Assembly (NCBI GenBank): GCA_913060815.1
Contig: CAJXSZ010000006.1
Coordinates: forward strand, 1-64,000
DNA length: 64,000 bases
Source of the DNA: an uncultured Sulfitobacter sp.
GTDB taxonomy: Bacteria; Pseudomonadota; Alphaproteobacteria; Rhodobacterales; Rhodobacteraceae
Direction of reading: 5' to 3'
Shown piece by piece: positions 28,430 through 39,007 of the stretch. Position 1 is the stretch's first letter. Each line of letters begins with the position of its first letter. The position numbers were made by a program, and so were the translations under genes. A model generated the notes under the pieces. It was not told the origin of the DNA. It worked only from the letters and a program-made list of their open reading frames with translations, and did not search any database.

Positions 28430-28501
28430 ATGTCTCGTAATACATTAGTCGTCGTTATCGTGGTGCTGATCATTGTGCTTGGCGGCTATAGCTTCTTGTG
28501 A
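28430..28501 (+). CDS. 23-residue single-helix membrane peptide between nuoJ and nuoK
   Basis: A short frame from ATG 28430 encodes MSRNTLVVVIVVLIIVLGGYSFL and stops at TGA 28501. Its composition is exactly one membrane helix (residues 6-20) behind a short basic N-terminus. AAGGGA lies nine bases upstream, and the gene occupies most of an otherwise empty gap within a tightly packed operon. It is too short for routine gene callers. It could be a small accessory subunit or assembly peptide; no function can be assigned. Confidence 0.6.
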   Translation: MSRNTLVVVIVVLIIVLGGYSFL

Positions 28502-28573
28502 AATACGCGGCGCGGGTAAGCCATTCGCGCTGATCGACTACCCCCCTGAAGGGGGAGAAACTGAGGGACGACC

Positions 28574-28879
28574 ATGATCGGACTGGAACATTATTTGACG
28601 GTAGCCGCGACGCTGTTCGTCATTGGTATCTTTGGCCTATTTTTAAACCGCAAGAACGTGATCGTCCTGCTGATGAGTATCGAATTGATGCTTCTGGCGG
28701 TGAACATCAATCTGGTCTCCTTCTCCAGCTTTCTTGGCGATATGGTGGGGCAGGTGTTCACGCTCTTCGTCCTGACTGTTGCGGCGGCCGAGGCGGCGAT
28801 TGGTCTGGCCATTCTGGTTTGTTTCTTCAGAACGCGCGGTACGATCGCGGTCGAAGACGTCAACGTGATGAAGGGCTAG
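28574..28879 (+). CDS. nuoK: NADH-quinone oxidoreductase subunit K
   Basis: A 101-residue subunit with three membrane helices, homologous to MrpC antiporter subunits. The essential acidic residues of the proton path lie in the helices: [17 protein letters not shown] and [12 protein letters not shown]. Length and motifs are standard. It sits four bases before nuoL. Confidence 0.95.
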   Translation: MIGLEHYLTVAATLFVIGIFGLFLNRKNVIVLLMSIELMLLAVNINLVSFSSFLGDMVGQVFTLFVLTVAAAEAAIGLAILVCFFRTRGTIAVEDVNVMKG

Positions 28880-28883
28880 GGAC

Positions 28884-30953
28884 ATGGAACTTACACTTCT
28901 CTTTGCCCCGCTGGTTGGCTCGCTTTTGTGCGGCTTCGGCTGGAAGATCATCGGCGAGAACGCGGCATGTGTAATTGCCACCATGGGTCTTTTCCTGTCA
29001 GCGATCCTGAGCTGGGTTGTCTTCCTGACCTTCGACGGCGTGACCGAGACGGTGCCGATCTTCAAATTCATCGAAAGCGGTACGCTGAGCACGGATTGGT
29101 CGATCCGCCTCGACCGTCTGACTGCGATCATGCTGATCGTGATCACCACGGTCTCAAGCCTCGTGCATCTCTATTCCTTCGGCTACATGGCGCACGACGA
29201 GCACTTCGGCGATGGTGTCAGCTACAAGCCGCGCTTCTTTGCGTATCTGTCGTTCTTTACTTTCGCGATGTTGATGCTGGTGACGTCAGACAACCTGATC
29301 CAGATGTTCTTTGGCTGGGAAGGGGTGGGCGTTGCCTCTTATCTGCTCATTGGTTTCTACTACAAAAAACCGTCTGCCAATGCCGCCGCGATCAAGGCCT
29401 TTGTGGTTAACCGAGTGGGCGACTTCGGCTTTGCTCTGGGTATCTTCGCGATCTATCTGATGTTCGACAGTGTCGAGTTCAGCGTGATCTTTGCCGATGT
29501 GCCGCAATACGCGGATGAGACGATCAGCTTCTTGTGGCGCGATTGGGCGGCGCTTGAGATCATTGCCTTCCTGCTGTTCATCGGTGCGATGGGTAAATCG
29601 GCGCAATTGTTCCTGCACACGTGGTTGCCTGACGCGATGGAGGGGCCGACGCCTGTGTCCGCCTTGATCCACGCCGCGACCATGGTGACGGCGGGTGTGT
29701 TCCTTGTTTGCCGCATGTCGCCGATTATGGAATTTGCACCTTCGGCGATGTTGTTCGTGACCATCCTCGGGGCAACGACCGCGTTTGTCGCCGCGACCAT
29801 CGGTCTGGTGCAGACGGACATCAAGCGCGTGATCGCTTATTCCACCATGTCCCAGCTTGGCTATATGTTCGTGGCTGCGGGTGTGGGTGCCTATTCGGTG
29901 GCAATGTTCCACCTGTTCACGCATGCATTCTTTAAGGCGATGCTGTTCCTCGGGGCAGGCTCGGTCATTCATGCGATGCACCACGAACAGGACATGCGCA
30001 ATTACGGCGGTCTGCGTAAAAAGATACCTTATACGTTCTGGGCAATGATGATCGGTACGCTTGCCATCACGGGCGTGGGCATCCCGCTTACCGGCTGGAT
30101 CGGCTTTGCGGGCTTTGCCTCCAAGGATGCAGTGATCGAAAGCGCCTTTGCGGCGGGCAACGGCTATGCTTTCTGGCTGTTGGTTATCGCAGCACTGTTC
30201 ACATCGTTCTACTCTTGGCGCCTGATGTACTTGACCTTCTACGGCACGACGCGCGGTAACAAGCACACGCATGAGCACGCCCATGAGAGCCCGATGGTCA
30301 TGCTGCTCCCGCTGGGTGTGCTGGCGCTTGGGTCGGTGTTTGCCGGTGCGATCTGGTATTCGTCGTTCTTCGGCAAAACCAACGAGGTGATCAAATTCTT
30401 TGGCGGCCAATACGAAGCACCCGCAGAGGAGTTGAAGAACGCCGTAGCCGAGCGCAGCCCGAAGGCGTCGGAACTGAAATATGTGATGGAGAGCCAGCCG
30501 GGTGAGGCGGCCATCTACATCGCGCCCGAAAATACAGTGCTGCACGAAGCGCATTACGTGCCCAAATGGGTAAAGCTGTCGCCTTTCGCTGCCATGCTGA
30601 TCGGCTTCTTCTTTGCGTGGCTGTTCTATATCAAGAACCCGTCGTTGCCGGGGCGTTTGGCTGCGAACCAGCGGCATCTGTATCAGTTCCTGCTGAACAA
30701 GTGGTACTTTGACGAAATCTATAACTTCATCTTTGTGCAGCCTGCCAAAGCGATTGGCCGCTTCTTGTGGAAGCGCGGCGATGGCGATGTGATTGATGGT
30801 GGTCTGAACGGCTTGGCCATGGGGATCATCCCCTTCTTCACTCGCCTCGCTGGGCGCGCGCAGTCGGGCTATATCTTTACCTATGCCTTTGCGATGGTCA
30901 TTGGCATCGCGGTTCTCGTCACATGGATGACGATGAGCGGAGGAGCGAACTAA
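28884..30953 (+). CDS. nuoL: NADH-quinone oxidoreductase subunit L
   Basis: A 689-residue antiporter-like proton-pumping subunit at the distal end of the membrane arm. Conserved segments are [37 protein letters not shown], with the helix-breaking proline and key lysine, and [12 protein letters not shown]. It is longer than E. coli NuoL (613), mostly because of a polar insert around residues 500-560 before the lateral helix. A His-rich loop ([11 protein letters not shown]) lies near residue 455. It overlaps nuoM by one base. Confidence 0.95.
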   Translation: MELTLLFAPLVGSLLCGFGWKIIGENAACVIATMGLFLSAILSWVVFLTFDGVTETVPIFKFIESGTLSTDWSIRLDRLTAIMLIVITTVSSLVHLYSFGYMAHDEHFGDGVSYKPRFFAYLSFFTFAMLMLVTSDNLIQMFFGWEGVGVASYLLIGFYYKKPSANAAAIKAFVVNRVGDFGFALGIFAIYLMFDSVEFSVIFADVPQYADETISFLWRDWAALEIIAFLLFIGAMGKSAQLFLHTWLPDAMEGPTPVSALIHAATMVTAGVFLVCRMSPIMEFAPSAMLFVTILGATTAFVAATIGLVQTDIKRVIAYSTMSQLGYMFVAAGVGAYSVAMFHLFTHAFFKAMLFLGAGSVIHAMHHEQDMRNYGGLRKKIPYTFWAMMIGTLAITGVGIPLTGWIGFAGFASKDAVIESAFAAGNGYAFWLLVIAALFTSFYSWRLMYLTFYGTTRGNKHTHEHAHESPMVMLLPLGVLALGSVFAGAIWYSSFFGKTNEVIKFFGGQYEAPAEELKNAVAERSPKASELKYVMESQPGEAAIYIAPENTVLHEAHYVPKWVKLSPFAAMLIGFFFAWLFYIKNPSLPGRLAANQRHLYQFLLNKWYFDEIYNFIFVQPAKAIGRFLWKRGDGDVIDGGLNGLAMGIIPFFTRLAGRAQSGYIFTYAFAMVIGIAVLVTWMTMSGGAN

Positions 30954-32515
30954 TGGCTGATAACCTTTTGTCTTTGGTGACCTTTATTCCCGCCGTGGCG
31001 GCGTTGATTTTGGCCGCCCTGTTGCGCGGCGATGACGAGGCCGCACAGCGCAACGCCAAATATCTGGCACTCTTTGCGACCACGATGACATTTGTCGCCT
31101 CGGTCGTGATGTTCTTCCAGTTCGACAGTTCCAATACGGGCTTCCAGCTGGTGGATGAGGCCGAGTGGATCATGGGCCTCAAGTACCGCGTGGGCGTGGA
31201 CGGGATTTCGATCCTGTTTGTGATGCTGACGACCTTTATGATGCCGCTGGTGATTGCGGCCTCGTGGGACGTGAAGACCCGCGTGAAGGAATATATGATC
31301 GCGTTTCTCATTCTCGAGACGCTGATGATCGGCGTGTTTGTCTCGCTCGATCTGATCCTCTTCTATCTGTTCTTCGAAGCGAGCCTTATTCCGATGTTCC
31401 TGATCATCGGCATCTGGGGCGGGGCTAACCGCATCTACGCGAGCTTCAAGTTCTTCCTCTATACTTTCTTCGGCTCTGTGCTGATGCTGGTGGCGATGGT
31501 GGCGATGTACATGGATGCGGGTACGACCTGTATCGGTGGCTGCGCCAACAGCCTGCTGACGCATACATTTGCTGCAGGTGATTTCGAGGTCTTGGGTCTT
31601 CAGGTCGTCGGCGGGATGCAGACACTGATGTTTATCGCCTTCTTCGCGAGCTTTGCAGTGAAGATGCCGATGTGGCCTGTACACACTTGGTTGCCTGATG
31701 CGCACGTGCAGGCGCCTACGGCGGGGTCTGTAGTGCTGGCCGCGATCCTCTTGAAGATGGGTGGCTATGGCTTCTTGCGCTTCTCGCTGCCGATGTTTCC
31801 TGTAGGGGCCGAGGTTGTCGGACCACTGATCCTGTGGATGTCAGCGATTGCAATCGTCTATACTTCGCTCGTTGCCCTCGTGCAGGACGATATGAAGAAG
31901 CTCATCGCTTACTCCTCTGTGGCGCACATGGGCTTTGTGACAATGGGCATCTTCTCTACCAACCAGCAGGGGCTGGACGGGGCGATTTTCCAGATGATCA
32001 GCCACGGGTTTATTTCGGGCGCGCTCTTCCTCGCGGTGGGTGTGATCTACGACCGGATGCACACGCGTGAGATTGACGCCTATGGCGGTCTTGTGAACCG
32101 CATGCCGATCTACGCGATGTTGTTCATGCTGTTCACCATGGCCAACGTCGGCCTGCCAGGGACGAGCGGTTTTGTCGGTGAATTCCTGACATTGGTCGCG
32201 GTGTTCCAAGTGAACACATGGGTTGCTGCTGTTGCTACCACCGGTGTGATCTTCTCGGCGGCTTATGCGCTGTGGCTCTACCGCCGTGTGGTGATGGGCG
32301 ACCTGATCAAGGAAAGCCTGAAGGCGATTACCGATATGAACAGCCGCGAGAAGTGGATATTCGCGCCGCTGGTGGTGATGACCCTGCTGCTGGGTGTGTA
32401 CCCTGCGCTGATACTGGATTTGATCGGACCGTCTGTTGCGGCGCTGGTTGAGAATTATGACACCGCCGTTGCGGCAGCCGAAGCTGCGATGCAAACGGCG
32501 CAAGCCTCGAACTGA
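30953..32515 (+). CDS. nuoM: NADH-quinone oxidoreductase subunit M
   Basis: A 520-residue antiporter-like membrane subunit. Typical segments include [36 protein letters not shown] and [21 protein letters not shown] precedes the ATG at 30953, which shares one base with the nuoL stop; the open frame extends ten codons upstream inside nuoL. It ends 11 bases before nuoN. Confidence 0.95.
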   Translation: MADNLLSLVTFIPAVAALILAALLRGDDEAAQRNAKYLALFATTMTFVASVVMFFQFDSSNTGFQLVDEAEWIMGLKYRVGVDGISILFVMLTTFMMPLVIAASWDVKTRVKEYMIAFLILETLMIGVFVSLDLILFYLFFEASLIPMFLIIGIWGGANRIYASFKFFLYTFFGSVLMLVAMVAMYMDAGTTCIGGCANSLLTHTFAAGDFEVLGLQVVGGMQTLMFIAFFASFAVKMPMWPVHTWLPDAHVQAPTAGSVVLAAILLKMGGYGFLRFSLPMFPVGAEVVGPLILWMSAIAIVYTSLVALVQDDMKKLIAYSSVAHMGFVTMGIFSTNQQGLDGAIFQMISHGFISGALFLAVGVIYDRMHTREIDAYGGLVNRMPIYAMLFMLFTMANVGLPGTSGFVGEFLTLVAVFQVNTWVAAVATTGVIFSAAYALWLYRRVVMGDLIKESLKAITDMNSREKWIFAPLVVMTLLLGVYPALILDLIGPSVAALVENYDTAVAAAEAAMQTAQASN

Positions 32516-32526
32516 GGGGACACGAC

Positions 32527-33966
32527 ATGTACGACGATATCATGCAGATTTTGCCAGAGGTAATCCTCGCCGGTTTTGCGATTGCAGGGCTGATGGCGGG
32601 GGCCTACGGCGGCAAGGACGCAATTGCGCGGCCGCTGTTGTGGGGAACCGCGGTGGTGATGCTGGTGCTGTCAGTTCTGGTCGCGACCAGCTCGTCGACC
32701 AGTGTTGAGGCCTTCGGCGGCATGTTCATGAACGACGGGTTCGCGCGGTTTGCGAAGGTGGTTATCCTTGTCTCGGCGGCTTGTGTGCTGATCATGTCCG
32801 AAGGGTACATGAAGACGCGAGGCTTGCTGCGGTTTGAGTACCCTATTCTGGTGGCGCTCAGCGTTGTCGGCATGATGATGATGGTCTCCGCAGGTGACTT
32901 GATGGCGCTCTACATGGGGCTCGAGCTGCAATCGCTGGCGCTTTATGTCGTGGCATCCCTGCGCCGTGACAGTGCAAAATCAACAGAGGCTGGCCTCAAG
33001 TATTTCGTGCTTGGCGCGCTCAGCTCCGGTCTGCTGCTTTACGGTGCATCGCTGGTGTATGGCTATGCAGGGACGACGCTGTTCTCGGGCATCATAACGA
33101 CCGCGCAAGCGGGGGAAATGTCGCTGGGCCTGCTGTTCGGTATCGTGTTCCTGATCTCTGGCATGGCGTTCAAGGTTTCTGCCGTGCCGTTCCACATGTG
33201 GACGCCTGACGTCTACGAGGGCTCACCCACGCCTGTCACCGCCTTCTTCGCCACCGCGCCCAAGGTTGCGGCGATGGCCTTGTTTGCGCGTGTGCTGCAC
33301 GATGCCTTTGGCAACGCGGTTGGCGACTGGCAGCAGATTGTGGCGCTCCTGTCCGTGCTGTCGATGTTCCTTGGTGCGATTGCGGCGATTGGTCAGACCA
33401 ACATCAAGCGTCTGATGGCCTTTTCCTCCATTGCCCACATGGGCTATGCGCTGATGGGTCTGGCGGCGGGCACGGCGTTTGGCGTGCAGGCGATGCTCGT
33501 CTACATGGCGATTTACGTGACCATGAACATTGGCGTCTTCTCCTTCATCCTGTTGATGGAAAAGGACGGCCAGCCCGTGACGGAGATTTCTTCGCTCAAC
33601 ATGTATTCCAAGACCAATCCGGGCCGTGCGCTCACCTTGCTGGTGCTGATGTTCAGCCTTGCAGGCGTGCCGCCGTTCCTTGGCTTCTTCGGCAAGCTTT
33701 TTGTCTGGCAGGCTGCATTGGATGCGGGTCTCACATGGCTTGTTGTGGCCAGTGCCGTAGCCTCGGCCATCGGTGCCTATTACTACTTGCGGATCGTGTT
33801 CTTCATGTATTTCGGCGACGAAACGGCAGAGGGGCTGGACCGAAACCGTGGCGGTATCCTTGGTGGTTTCTTGGCAGCAAGCGCCATCGTGATGGTCGTC
33901 GGCATCGTGACGATGTTCGGTGTTGAGGGGGCTGCTGGCCTCGCGGCTGCGACGCTTGTCAACTAG
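32527..33966 (+). CDS. nuoN: NADH-quinone oxidoreductase subunit N
   Basis: A 479-residue antiporter-like membrane subunit and the last complex I gene here. It is recognised by [40 protein letters not shown] and [15 protein letters not shown]. Length is normal. birA starts only eight bases after its stop, so transcription of birA-coaX-rnj probably continues from the nuo operon. Confidence 0.95.
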   Translation: MYDDIMQILPEVILAGFAIAGLMAGAYGGKDAIARPLLWGTAVVMLVLSVLVATSSSTSVEAFGGMFMNDGFARFAKVVILVSAACVLIMSEGYMKTRGLLRFEYPILVALSVVGMMMMVSAGDLMALYMGLELQSLALYVVASLRRDSAKSTEAGLKYFVLGALSSGLLLYGASLVYGYAGTTLFSGIITTAQAGEMSLGLLFGIVFLISGMAFKVSAVPFHMWTPDVYEGSPTPVTAFFATAPKVAAMALFARVLHDAFGNAVGDWQQIVALLSVLSMFLGAIAAIGQTNIKRLMAFSSIAHMGYALMGLAAGTAFGVQAMLVYMAIYVTMNIGVFSFILLMEKDGQPVTEISSLNMYSKTNPGRALTLLVLMFSLAGVPPFLGFFGKLFVWQAALDAGLTWLVVASAVASAIGAYYYLRIVFFMYFGDETAEGLDRNRGGILGGFLAASAIVMVVGIVTMFGVEGAAGLAAATLVN

Positions 33967-33974
33967 GCGCCCCC

Positions 33975-34709
33975 ATGGCTGACTGGCCTGAGGGCTACTC
34001 AAGGCACGTCTTCGACAGCCTCGATTCTACCTTGGCGGAGGCGGCGCGGATGCTGCCGACGTTACAGGGCGCGGCTTGGCTGCTGGCTTATGAGCAAACG
34101 GCGGCGCGCGGGCGACGCGGGCGGGCATGGTCTACACCACGTGGCAATTTCGCAGGTACCCTCATCATGCAGCGGACAGGCAGCCCTGCGGACGCAGCCC
34201 TTCGGAGTTTTGTAGCGAGCCTTGCGCTGCGCGAGGCCTTTGTTGCCACCACGGGGCAAGCGGAGGCTTTTGCACTCAAATGGCCTAATGATGTTTTGCT
34301 GAACGGCGGCAAAGTTGCCGGTATTCTGCTGGAGACGCAGGGCAATCATCTGGTCATCGGCATCGGTGTGAACCTTGCCCACGCCCCGATCGCCGCGCAG
34401 GTGGAGCAGGGGGCGGTGACCCCAGTGAGCGTTCTGGGCGAGACTGGTGTGGCTGTGGCCGCAGAGGATTTCCTTGACGCACTTGCCGCCGCCTATGCGC
34501 GGCTTGAGACGCAATTTACCACATACGGCTTTGCGCCCATCCGCGCTGCGTGGCTCTCCCATGCGGCGCGCATCGGGGAGGTGGTGACAGCACGCACGAT
34601 GCGCGACGAGACGGTGGGGGTCTTTGAGGATGTGGATGCGGATGGTAACCTCATCCTGAACACACCAAAAGGTCGCGTGGCGATCACGGCTGCGGATGTC
34701 TATTTCTGA
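33975..34709 (+). CDS. birA: Biotin--[acetyl-CoA-carboxylase] ligase
   Basis: A 244-residue ligase that attaches biotin to carboxylase carrier domains, such as LiuD in this window. The biotinyl-AMP loop appears as ARGRRGRAWSTPRGN near residue 44-58, and KWPNDVLLNGGKVAGIL is the ATP/biotin-binding core. It begins directly at the catalytic domain, so it lacks the N-terminal DNA-binding region of E. coli BirA and should not be a repressor. It is preceded by nuoN (8 bases) and followed by coaX (20 bases). Confidence 0.93.
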   Translation: MADWPEGYSRHVFDSLDSTLAEAARMLPTLQGAAWLLAYEQTAARGRRGRAWSTPRGNFAGTLIMQRTGSPADAALRSFVASLALREAFVATTGQAEAFALKWPNDVLLNGGKVAGILLETQGNHLVIGIGVNLAHAPIAAQVEQGAVTPVSVLGETGVAVAAEDFLDALAAAYARLETQFTTYGFAPIRAAWLSHAARIGEVVTARTMRDETVGVFEDVDADGNLILNTPKGRVAITAADVYF

Positions 34710-34729
34710 ACGAATGAGGGGGGCACAGC

Positions 34730-35509
34730 ATGCTCTTGGCGATTGATTGCGGTAATACCAACACCGTGTTTTCCATCTGGGACGGGACCGAGTTCATCAC
34801 CACATGGCGCACGGCCACCGAATGGCAGCGCACGGCGGACCAGTATTACGTCTGGCTCAGCACGTTGATGAAGTTGCAAGGCGTGGATGCCGAGATCACG
34901 GACATGATCATCTCCTCCACTGTGCCGCGTGTGGTGTGGAACCTGCGGGTGCTGGGGGACCGATATTTCAACACGCGGCCCATGGTGGTGGGCAAAGCGG
35001 AATGCGCGTTGCCAATTGATGTACGTGTAGATGAGGGCACTGCGGTGGGGCCTGACCGTTTGGTGAACACGGTTGCGGGCTTTGATCTCTATGGCGGTGA
35101 CCTGATCATTGTGGATTTTGGCACCGCGACGACATTTGACGTCTGCGCGCATGATGGTGCCTATATCGGTGGTGTGATCGCGCCCGGTGTAAACCTTAGC
35201 CTTGAAGCATTGCACAATGCTGCGGCCGCTTTGCCGCATGTCGATATCTCGAAACCACAGGCCGTCATCGGCACGAATACTGTTGCCTGTATGCAATCGG
35301 GCGTTTTTTGGGGTTATGTCGGCCTCGTGCGTGAGATATGTGCGCGGATAAAGGCGGAGCACGGGCGCAAGATGCGTGTGATCTCCACCGGCGGGCTCGC
35401 GCCGCTGTTTCAGCAGGCCGAGACGCTTTTTGATGAATACCATGATGATTTGACGATGCACGGCCTGACCGTGATCCATAAGTATAACAAGGAACTAGTG
35501 AGCGAATGA
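34730..35509 (+). CDS. coaX: Type III pantothenate kinase
   Basis: A 259-residue ASKHA-fold kinase that phosphorylates pantothenate at the first step of CoA synthesis. The phosphate-1 motif is AIDCGNTNTVFSIWDG (residues 3-18). GPDRLVN marks the pantothenate site and VDFGTATTFDV the phosphate-2 loop. Its start follows GAGGGGGG. It overlaps rnj by four bases (ATGA). The order birA-coaX-rnj behind nuo is, from memory, common in Rhodobacteraceae. Confidence 0.94.
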   Translation: MLLAIDCGNTNTVFSIWDGTEFITTWRTATEWQRTADQYYVWLSTLMKLQGVDAEITDMIISSTVPRVVWNLRVLGDRYFNTRPMVVGKAECALPIDVRVDEGTAVGPDRLVNTVAGFDLYGGDLIIVDFGTATTFDVCAHDGAYIGGVIAPGVNLSLEALHNAAAALPHVDISKPQAVIGTNTVACMQSGVFWGYVGLVREICARIKAEHGRKMRVISTGGLAPLFQQAETLFDEYHDDLTMHGLTVIHKYNKELVSE

Positions 35510-37173
35510 GCACTGAAAGATTAATCTACCTTCCCCTCGGCGGGGCGGGTGAAATTGGCATGAATGCCTATGTCTACGGCTACGGAAAGCCCAACAAGGA
35601 GCGGCTGATTGTCGTGGACCTTGGCGTGGCCTTCCCCGATATGGACACTTCCCCCGGTGTTGATTTGATCATCGCCGACATCGACTGGTTGGTGGAGCGC
35701 AAGGACCGCATCGAAGCGGTATTTGTGACCCATGCGCATGAGGACCATGTGGGCGGTATCTCGCATACCTATGACCGTTTGGGCGCGCCGATTTACGCGC
35801 GTAAATTCACCGCCAATATTGCGCGACGCAAGCTGGCCGAATATGGCCACCCTGACGAGGCAGTGACCGTGGTGGGGACTTTCCCGCATCAGGTTGAACT
35901 TGGCCCGTTTAAAGTGGGCTTCCAGCCGATCTCGCACTCCATTCCCGAAAGCTCGGCCTTGATCATCGATACGCCCGCAGGGCGCGTTGTGCATTCGGGC
36001 GACTTCAAGGTCGACCTCACCCCCGGTGTGGGCGAGCCGTTCGACCCCGCCGCCTTTGAAGAGATTGCAAAGGAAGGGATCAAGGCGCTTGTCTGTGACA
36101 GCACCAATGTATTCTCCCCCGAAGCAGGGCGCTCCGAGGCGACCTTGCCGGATGCGATTACCGAGCTTGTCTCTGGCGCGACGGGTATGGTTGTAGCGAC
36201 TACTTTTGCCTCCAACGTAGCGCGTGTCAAAACGCTGGCCGTGGCAGGGCAGAAAGCGGGTCGCTCTGTCGTGTTGTTGGGCCGTGCGATGAAGCGGATG
36301 GTAGAGGCCTCGGTCGAGACAGGAGTTCTGACGGACTTCCCGCCCACGATCAGCCCGGAGCAGGCGCGCGACGTGCCGCGCGAGAACCTTTTGCTGCTGG
36401 TGACAGGTAGCCAAGGCGAACGCCGTGCTGCGTCGGCACAGCTGGCGCGCGGAAAGTACATGGGGCTGACGATGCAGGAAGGAGATATGTTCCTCTTCTC
36501 CTCCAAAACCATTCCTGGCAACGAGAAGGGTGTCATCCGCATCATCAACCAATTCTCCGAAATGGGTGTGGATGTGGTTGATGACAGTTCAGGCAAATAC
36601 CACGTATCGGGCCATGCCAACCGTCCCGATATCGAGACACTGCATGATCTCCTGAAGCCACAGGCTGTGATCCCGATGCACGGCGAGCACCGTCATTTGC
36701 GCGAGCATGCCAAGATCGCGGATAGCAAAGGCTACACAGGTGTTCTGGCCGTGAATGGCATGATGATCGACCTGTCAGGCAATGCGCCCAAGGTAGCCGA
36801 ATACATCGAGACGGGTCGGACCTATCTGGATGGCTCCGTGCAAGTTGGCGCGTTGGACGGTGTTGTGCGGGATCGTATCCGCATGGCGCTCAACGGGCAT
36901 ATGACTGTGACCGTGCTAATGGATGAGGATGACGAGCCATTGGGTGATCCGTGGGTTGATACGATGGGCCTGCCCGAGATGGGCATCAGCAAATCCGAGC
37001 TGACCGAGATTATAGAGCATGATCTGAGCCAATGGCTGGGCCGTGCGAAACCTGCGACTTTGCGTGATGACAAAGCGTTGGATGATGGCTTGCGCCGTGC
37101 CGCGCGGCAGTCTGCACAGAACGAGATTGGCAAGAAGCCAGAAGTTACCGTGGTGGTGAGCCGCTTGAGCTAA
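35506..37173 (+). CDS. rnj: Ribonuclease J
   Basis: A 555-residue metallo-beta-lactamase/beta-CASP ribonuclease that acts in mRNA decay and rRNA maturation, with 5'-3' exo- and endonuclease activities in the family. The zinc-binding motif is HAHEDH at H76, H78, D80 and H81. The beta-CASP region contains LLLVTGSQGERRAASAQLARG, described as the RNA-contact loop, and VSGHANRPDIETLHDLLKP, and MHGEHRHL lies near residue 390. The gene ends 19 bases before a strong terminator, closing the nuo transcription unit. Confidence 0.94.
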   Translation: MSTERLIYLPLGGAGEIGMNAYVYGYGKPNKERLIVVDLGVAFPDMDTSPGVDLIIADIDWLVERKDRIEAVFVTHAHEDHVGGISHTYDRLGAPIYARKFTANIARRKLAEYGHPDEAVTVVGTFPHQVELGPFKVGFQPISHSIPESSALIIDTPAGRVVHSGDFKVDLTPGVGEPFDPAAFEEIAKEGIKALVCDSTNVFSPEAGRSEATLPDAITELVSGATGMVVATTFASNVARVKTLAVAGQKAGRSVVLLGRAMKRMVEASVETGVLTDFPPTISPEQARDVPRENLLLLVTGSQGERRAASAQLARGKYMGLTMQEGDMFLFSSKTIPGNEKGVIRIINQFSEMGVDVVDDSSGKYHVSGHANRPDIETLHDLLKPQAVIPMHGEHRHLREHAKIADSKGYTGVLAVNGMMIDLSGNAPKVAEYIETGRTYLDGSVQVGALDGVVRDRIRMALNGHMTVTVLMDEDDEPLGDPWVDTMGLPEMGISKSELTEIIEHDLSQWLGRAKPATLRDDKALDDGLRRAARQSAQNEIGKKPEVTVVVSRLS

Positions 37174-37192
37174 GCCACGCTAGATGAAAAAG

Positions 37193-37223
37193 AAAAAGCC
37201 CCGCAGATGATGCGGGGCTTTTT
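37193..37223. terminator. Rho-independent terminator (likely bidirectional)
   Basis: The stem AAAAAGCCCCGCA / TGCGGGGCTTTTT with loop GATGA is followed by more T on the plus strand, and A-rich sequence lies on the other side. It therefore fits termination of rnj reading right and of the DEAD-box helicase gene (ending at 37246) reading left. Confidence 0.93.
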
Positions 37224-37245
37224 TTGTGTCTGCGGGTCGTATGGG

Positions 37246-38883
37246 TCAGTCCTTTGGACGGTCCGCAAAGCTGAGCTCGATGAATGTGGGCGTATGATCG
37301 CCAAGCCCGATCACTTTATTGTCGCCGCCACGGTTGTCATCGCGGCGGTTGTTGTCGTTGTTGCGTCCGCGGCCCCCGCGAGAGCGGCGACGCTCGTTGT
37401 TGTTTGTATCGGCCTGCTCTTGGTCCGGTTGATCCTTGGCTGGCTCTGCTTTCTGCTCGACCTCGACGGGCTGCGCCTTTGGCTCGGCTTCGGCCGCCGC
37501 TTTGGGCGCATCGCCCTCTTTCGGAGCGTCCATGGCGCGGGAATTGGCTTTTGGCACGCGGGAACGGCGCGGTTTGGGCGCTTCGGCCTCGACAGGTGCA
37601 TCGGTTTGCGGTGCGACCTCTGGTGCGGATGTTTCCGCTTCGACCTTTTTGCGGCTGCGGGTGCGGCTGCGCTTTGGCTTGTCCGTGCTGACCTCCTCGT
37701 CCGCTTTGGCGGTCTCCTCGGCGGGTTTGCCACCGCCCAGCGGGTTCTCGAGACGCGGAATTTCCTTTTGGACAAGGCGCTCCACATCTTCAAAGTTCTT
37801 CTCGTCGCGCGGGCTGCAAATCATGATCGCTTTACCATCGCGGCCTGCACGACCCGTGCGGCCAATGCGGTGCACGTAATCTTCGGCGTGGCTTGGTACG
37901 TCAAAGTTGAAAACATGACTAACGGAGGGCACGTCCAGCCCTCGCGCGGCAACGTCAGAGGCGATCAGGAACCGCAGCTCTCCGTTGCGAAACCCGTCAA
38001 GGGTTTTGGTTCGCTGGCTCTGATCCAGGTCGCCATGGATAGGGGCCGCGTCATAGCCATACTTCTTGAGCGATTTGGCCACCGCATCCACGTCCATTTT
38101 GCGGTTGCAGAAGACGATGCCGTTGGTGAGCTTTTCGCCCTCCACATCAATGAGCGCGCGCAGGACCTTGCGCTTTTCCGTGGCTTCGCGGTCCTTGCGG
38201 GACGCTTTGAACATCAGCACACCTTGCTCGATGTTCTCTGACGTCGTCGCTTGGCGTGCCATTTCGATGCGGAAGGGGTTGGAGAGGAACGTATTGGTGA
38301 TCCGCTCGATCTCGGGCGCCATCGTGGCCGAGAAGAACAAAGTCTGACGCGTGAAGGGCGTGAGGCCGAAGATACGCTCGATATCGGGGATAAAGCCCAT
38401 GTCGAGCATCCGGTCGGCTTCGTCCACCACCATAACTTTGACGTCTGTAAGGATCAGCTTGCCGCGTTCGTGATGATCCAGCAGGCGACCTGGTGTGGCG
38501 ATGAGAACGTCAACGCCTTTGTCGATGAGCTTGTCCTGTTCCTTGAACGAGACACCACCGATGAGCAGCGCTTTGGTCAGTTTGAGATATTTGGCGTAAG
38601 TGTCGAAATTATCGGCCACCTGTGCGGCCAGCTCACGCGTGGGGCAGAGCACAAGGCTGCGCGGCATGCGCGCGCGGGCGCGGCCACGAGCGAGCATGGT
38701 GATCATCGGCATCGTGAAGGCGGCAGTTTTGCCTGTACCCGTCTGTGCAATTCCCAGAACATCGCGCCCCTCAAGAGCGGCAGGAATGGCGCCAGCCTGA
38801 ATCGGCGTAGGCGTGTCGTATCCCACTTCTTGCACGGCTTTGATGATTTTCGGGTTCAGATTGAGGTCGGTAAATTTTGTCAT
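37246..38883 (-). CDS. rhlE: DEAD-box RNA helicase (RhlE-type)
   Basis: A 545-residue ATP-dependent RNA helicase. The Q motif region is FTDLNLNPKIIKAVQEVGYDTPTP, given here as the N-terminal signature. It is followed by AQTGTGKTAAF (motif I), PTRELAAQV (Ia), VVDEADRMLDMGF (II), FFSATM (III) and HRIGRTGRAGRDG (VI). Residues beyond about 380 form a low-complexity tail rich in Lys, Arg, Pro and Glu that ends in an Asn/Asp/Arg-rich stretch, a common RNA-binding add-on. RhlE-like proteins act in ribosome assembly and RNA decay, and the gene stands tail-to-tail with RNase J. The exact subfamily is less certain than the helicase call. Confidence 0.9.
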   Translation of the reverse strand: MTKFTDLNLNPKIIKAVQEVGYDTPTPIQAGAIPAALEGRDVLGIAQTGTGKTAAFTMPMITMLARGRARARMPRSLVLCPTRELAAQVADNFDTYAKYLKLTKALLIGGVSFKEQDKLIDKGVDVLIATPGRLLDHHERGKLILTDVKVMVVDEADRMLDMGFIPDIERIFGLTPFTRQTLFFSATMAPEIERITNTFLSNPFRIEMARQATTSENIEQGVLMFKASRKDREATEKRKVLRALIDVEGEKLTNGIVFCNRKMDVDAVAKSLKKYGYDAAPIHGDLDQSQRTKTLDGFRNGELRFLIASDVAARGLDVPSVSHVFNFDVPSHAEDYVHRIGRTGRAGRDGKAIMICSPRDEKNFEDVERLVQKEIPRLENPLGGGKPAEETAKADEEVSTDKPKRSRTRSRKKVEAETSAPEVAPQTDAPVEAEAPKPRRSRVPKANSRAMDAPKEGDAPKAAAEAEPKAQPVEVEQKAEPAKDQPDQEQADTNNNERRRSRGGRGRNNDNNRRDDNRGGDNKVIGLGDHTPTFIELSFADRPKD

Positions 38884-39007
38884 GTGTATCCGTTAGTTGC
38901 GGACACGCATTTGGCCCGCGGCAGCATCCGTGTCGGCCCGCATGGCCCAAGGGGCGGCACCTGCCGCGACATCGGTACAAAGCGCATAGCAACTTGCGCG
39001 CAAAGGG

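Noticed and set aside
29286..30677. Long minus-strand open frame (463 codons) opposite nuoL
   Set aside because: Mirror frame of nuoL, extremely rich in His, Arg and Gln, no start site or domain.
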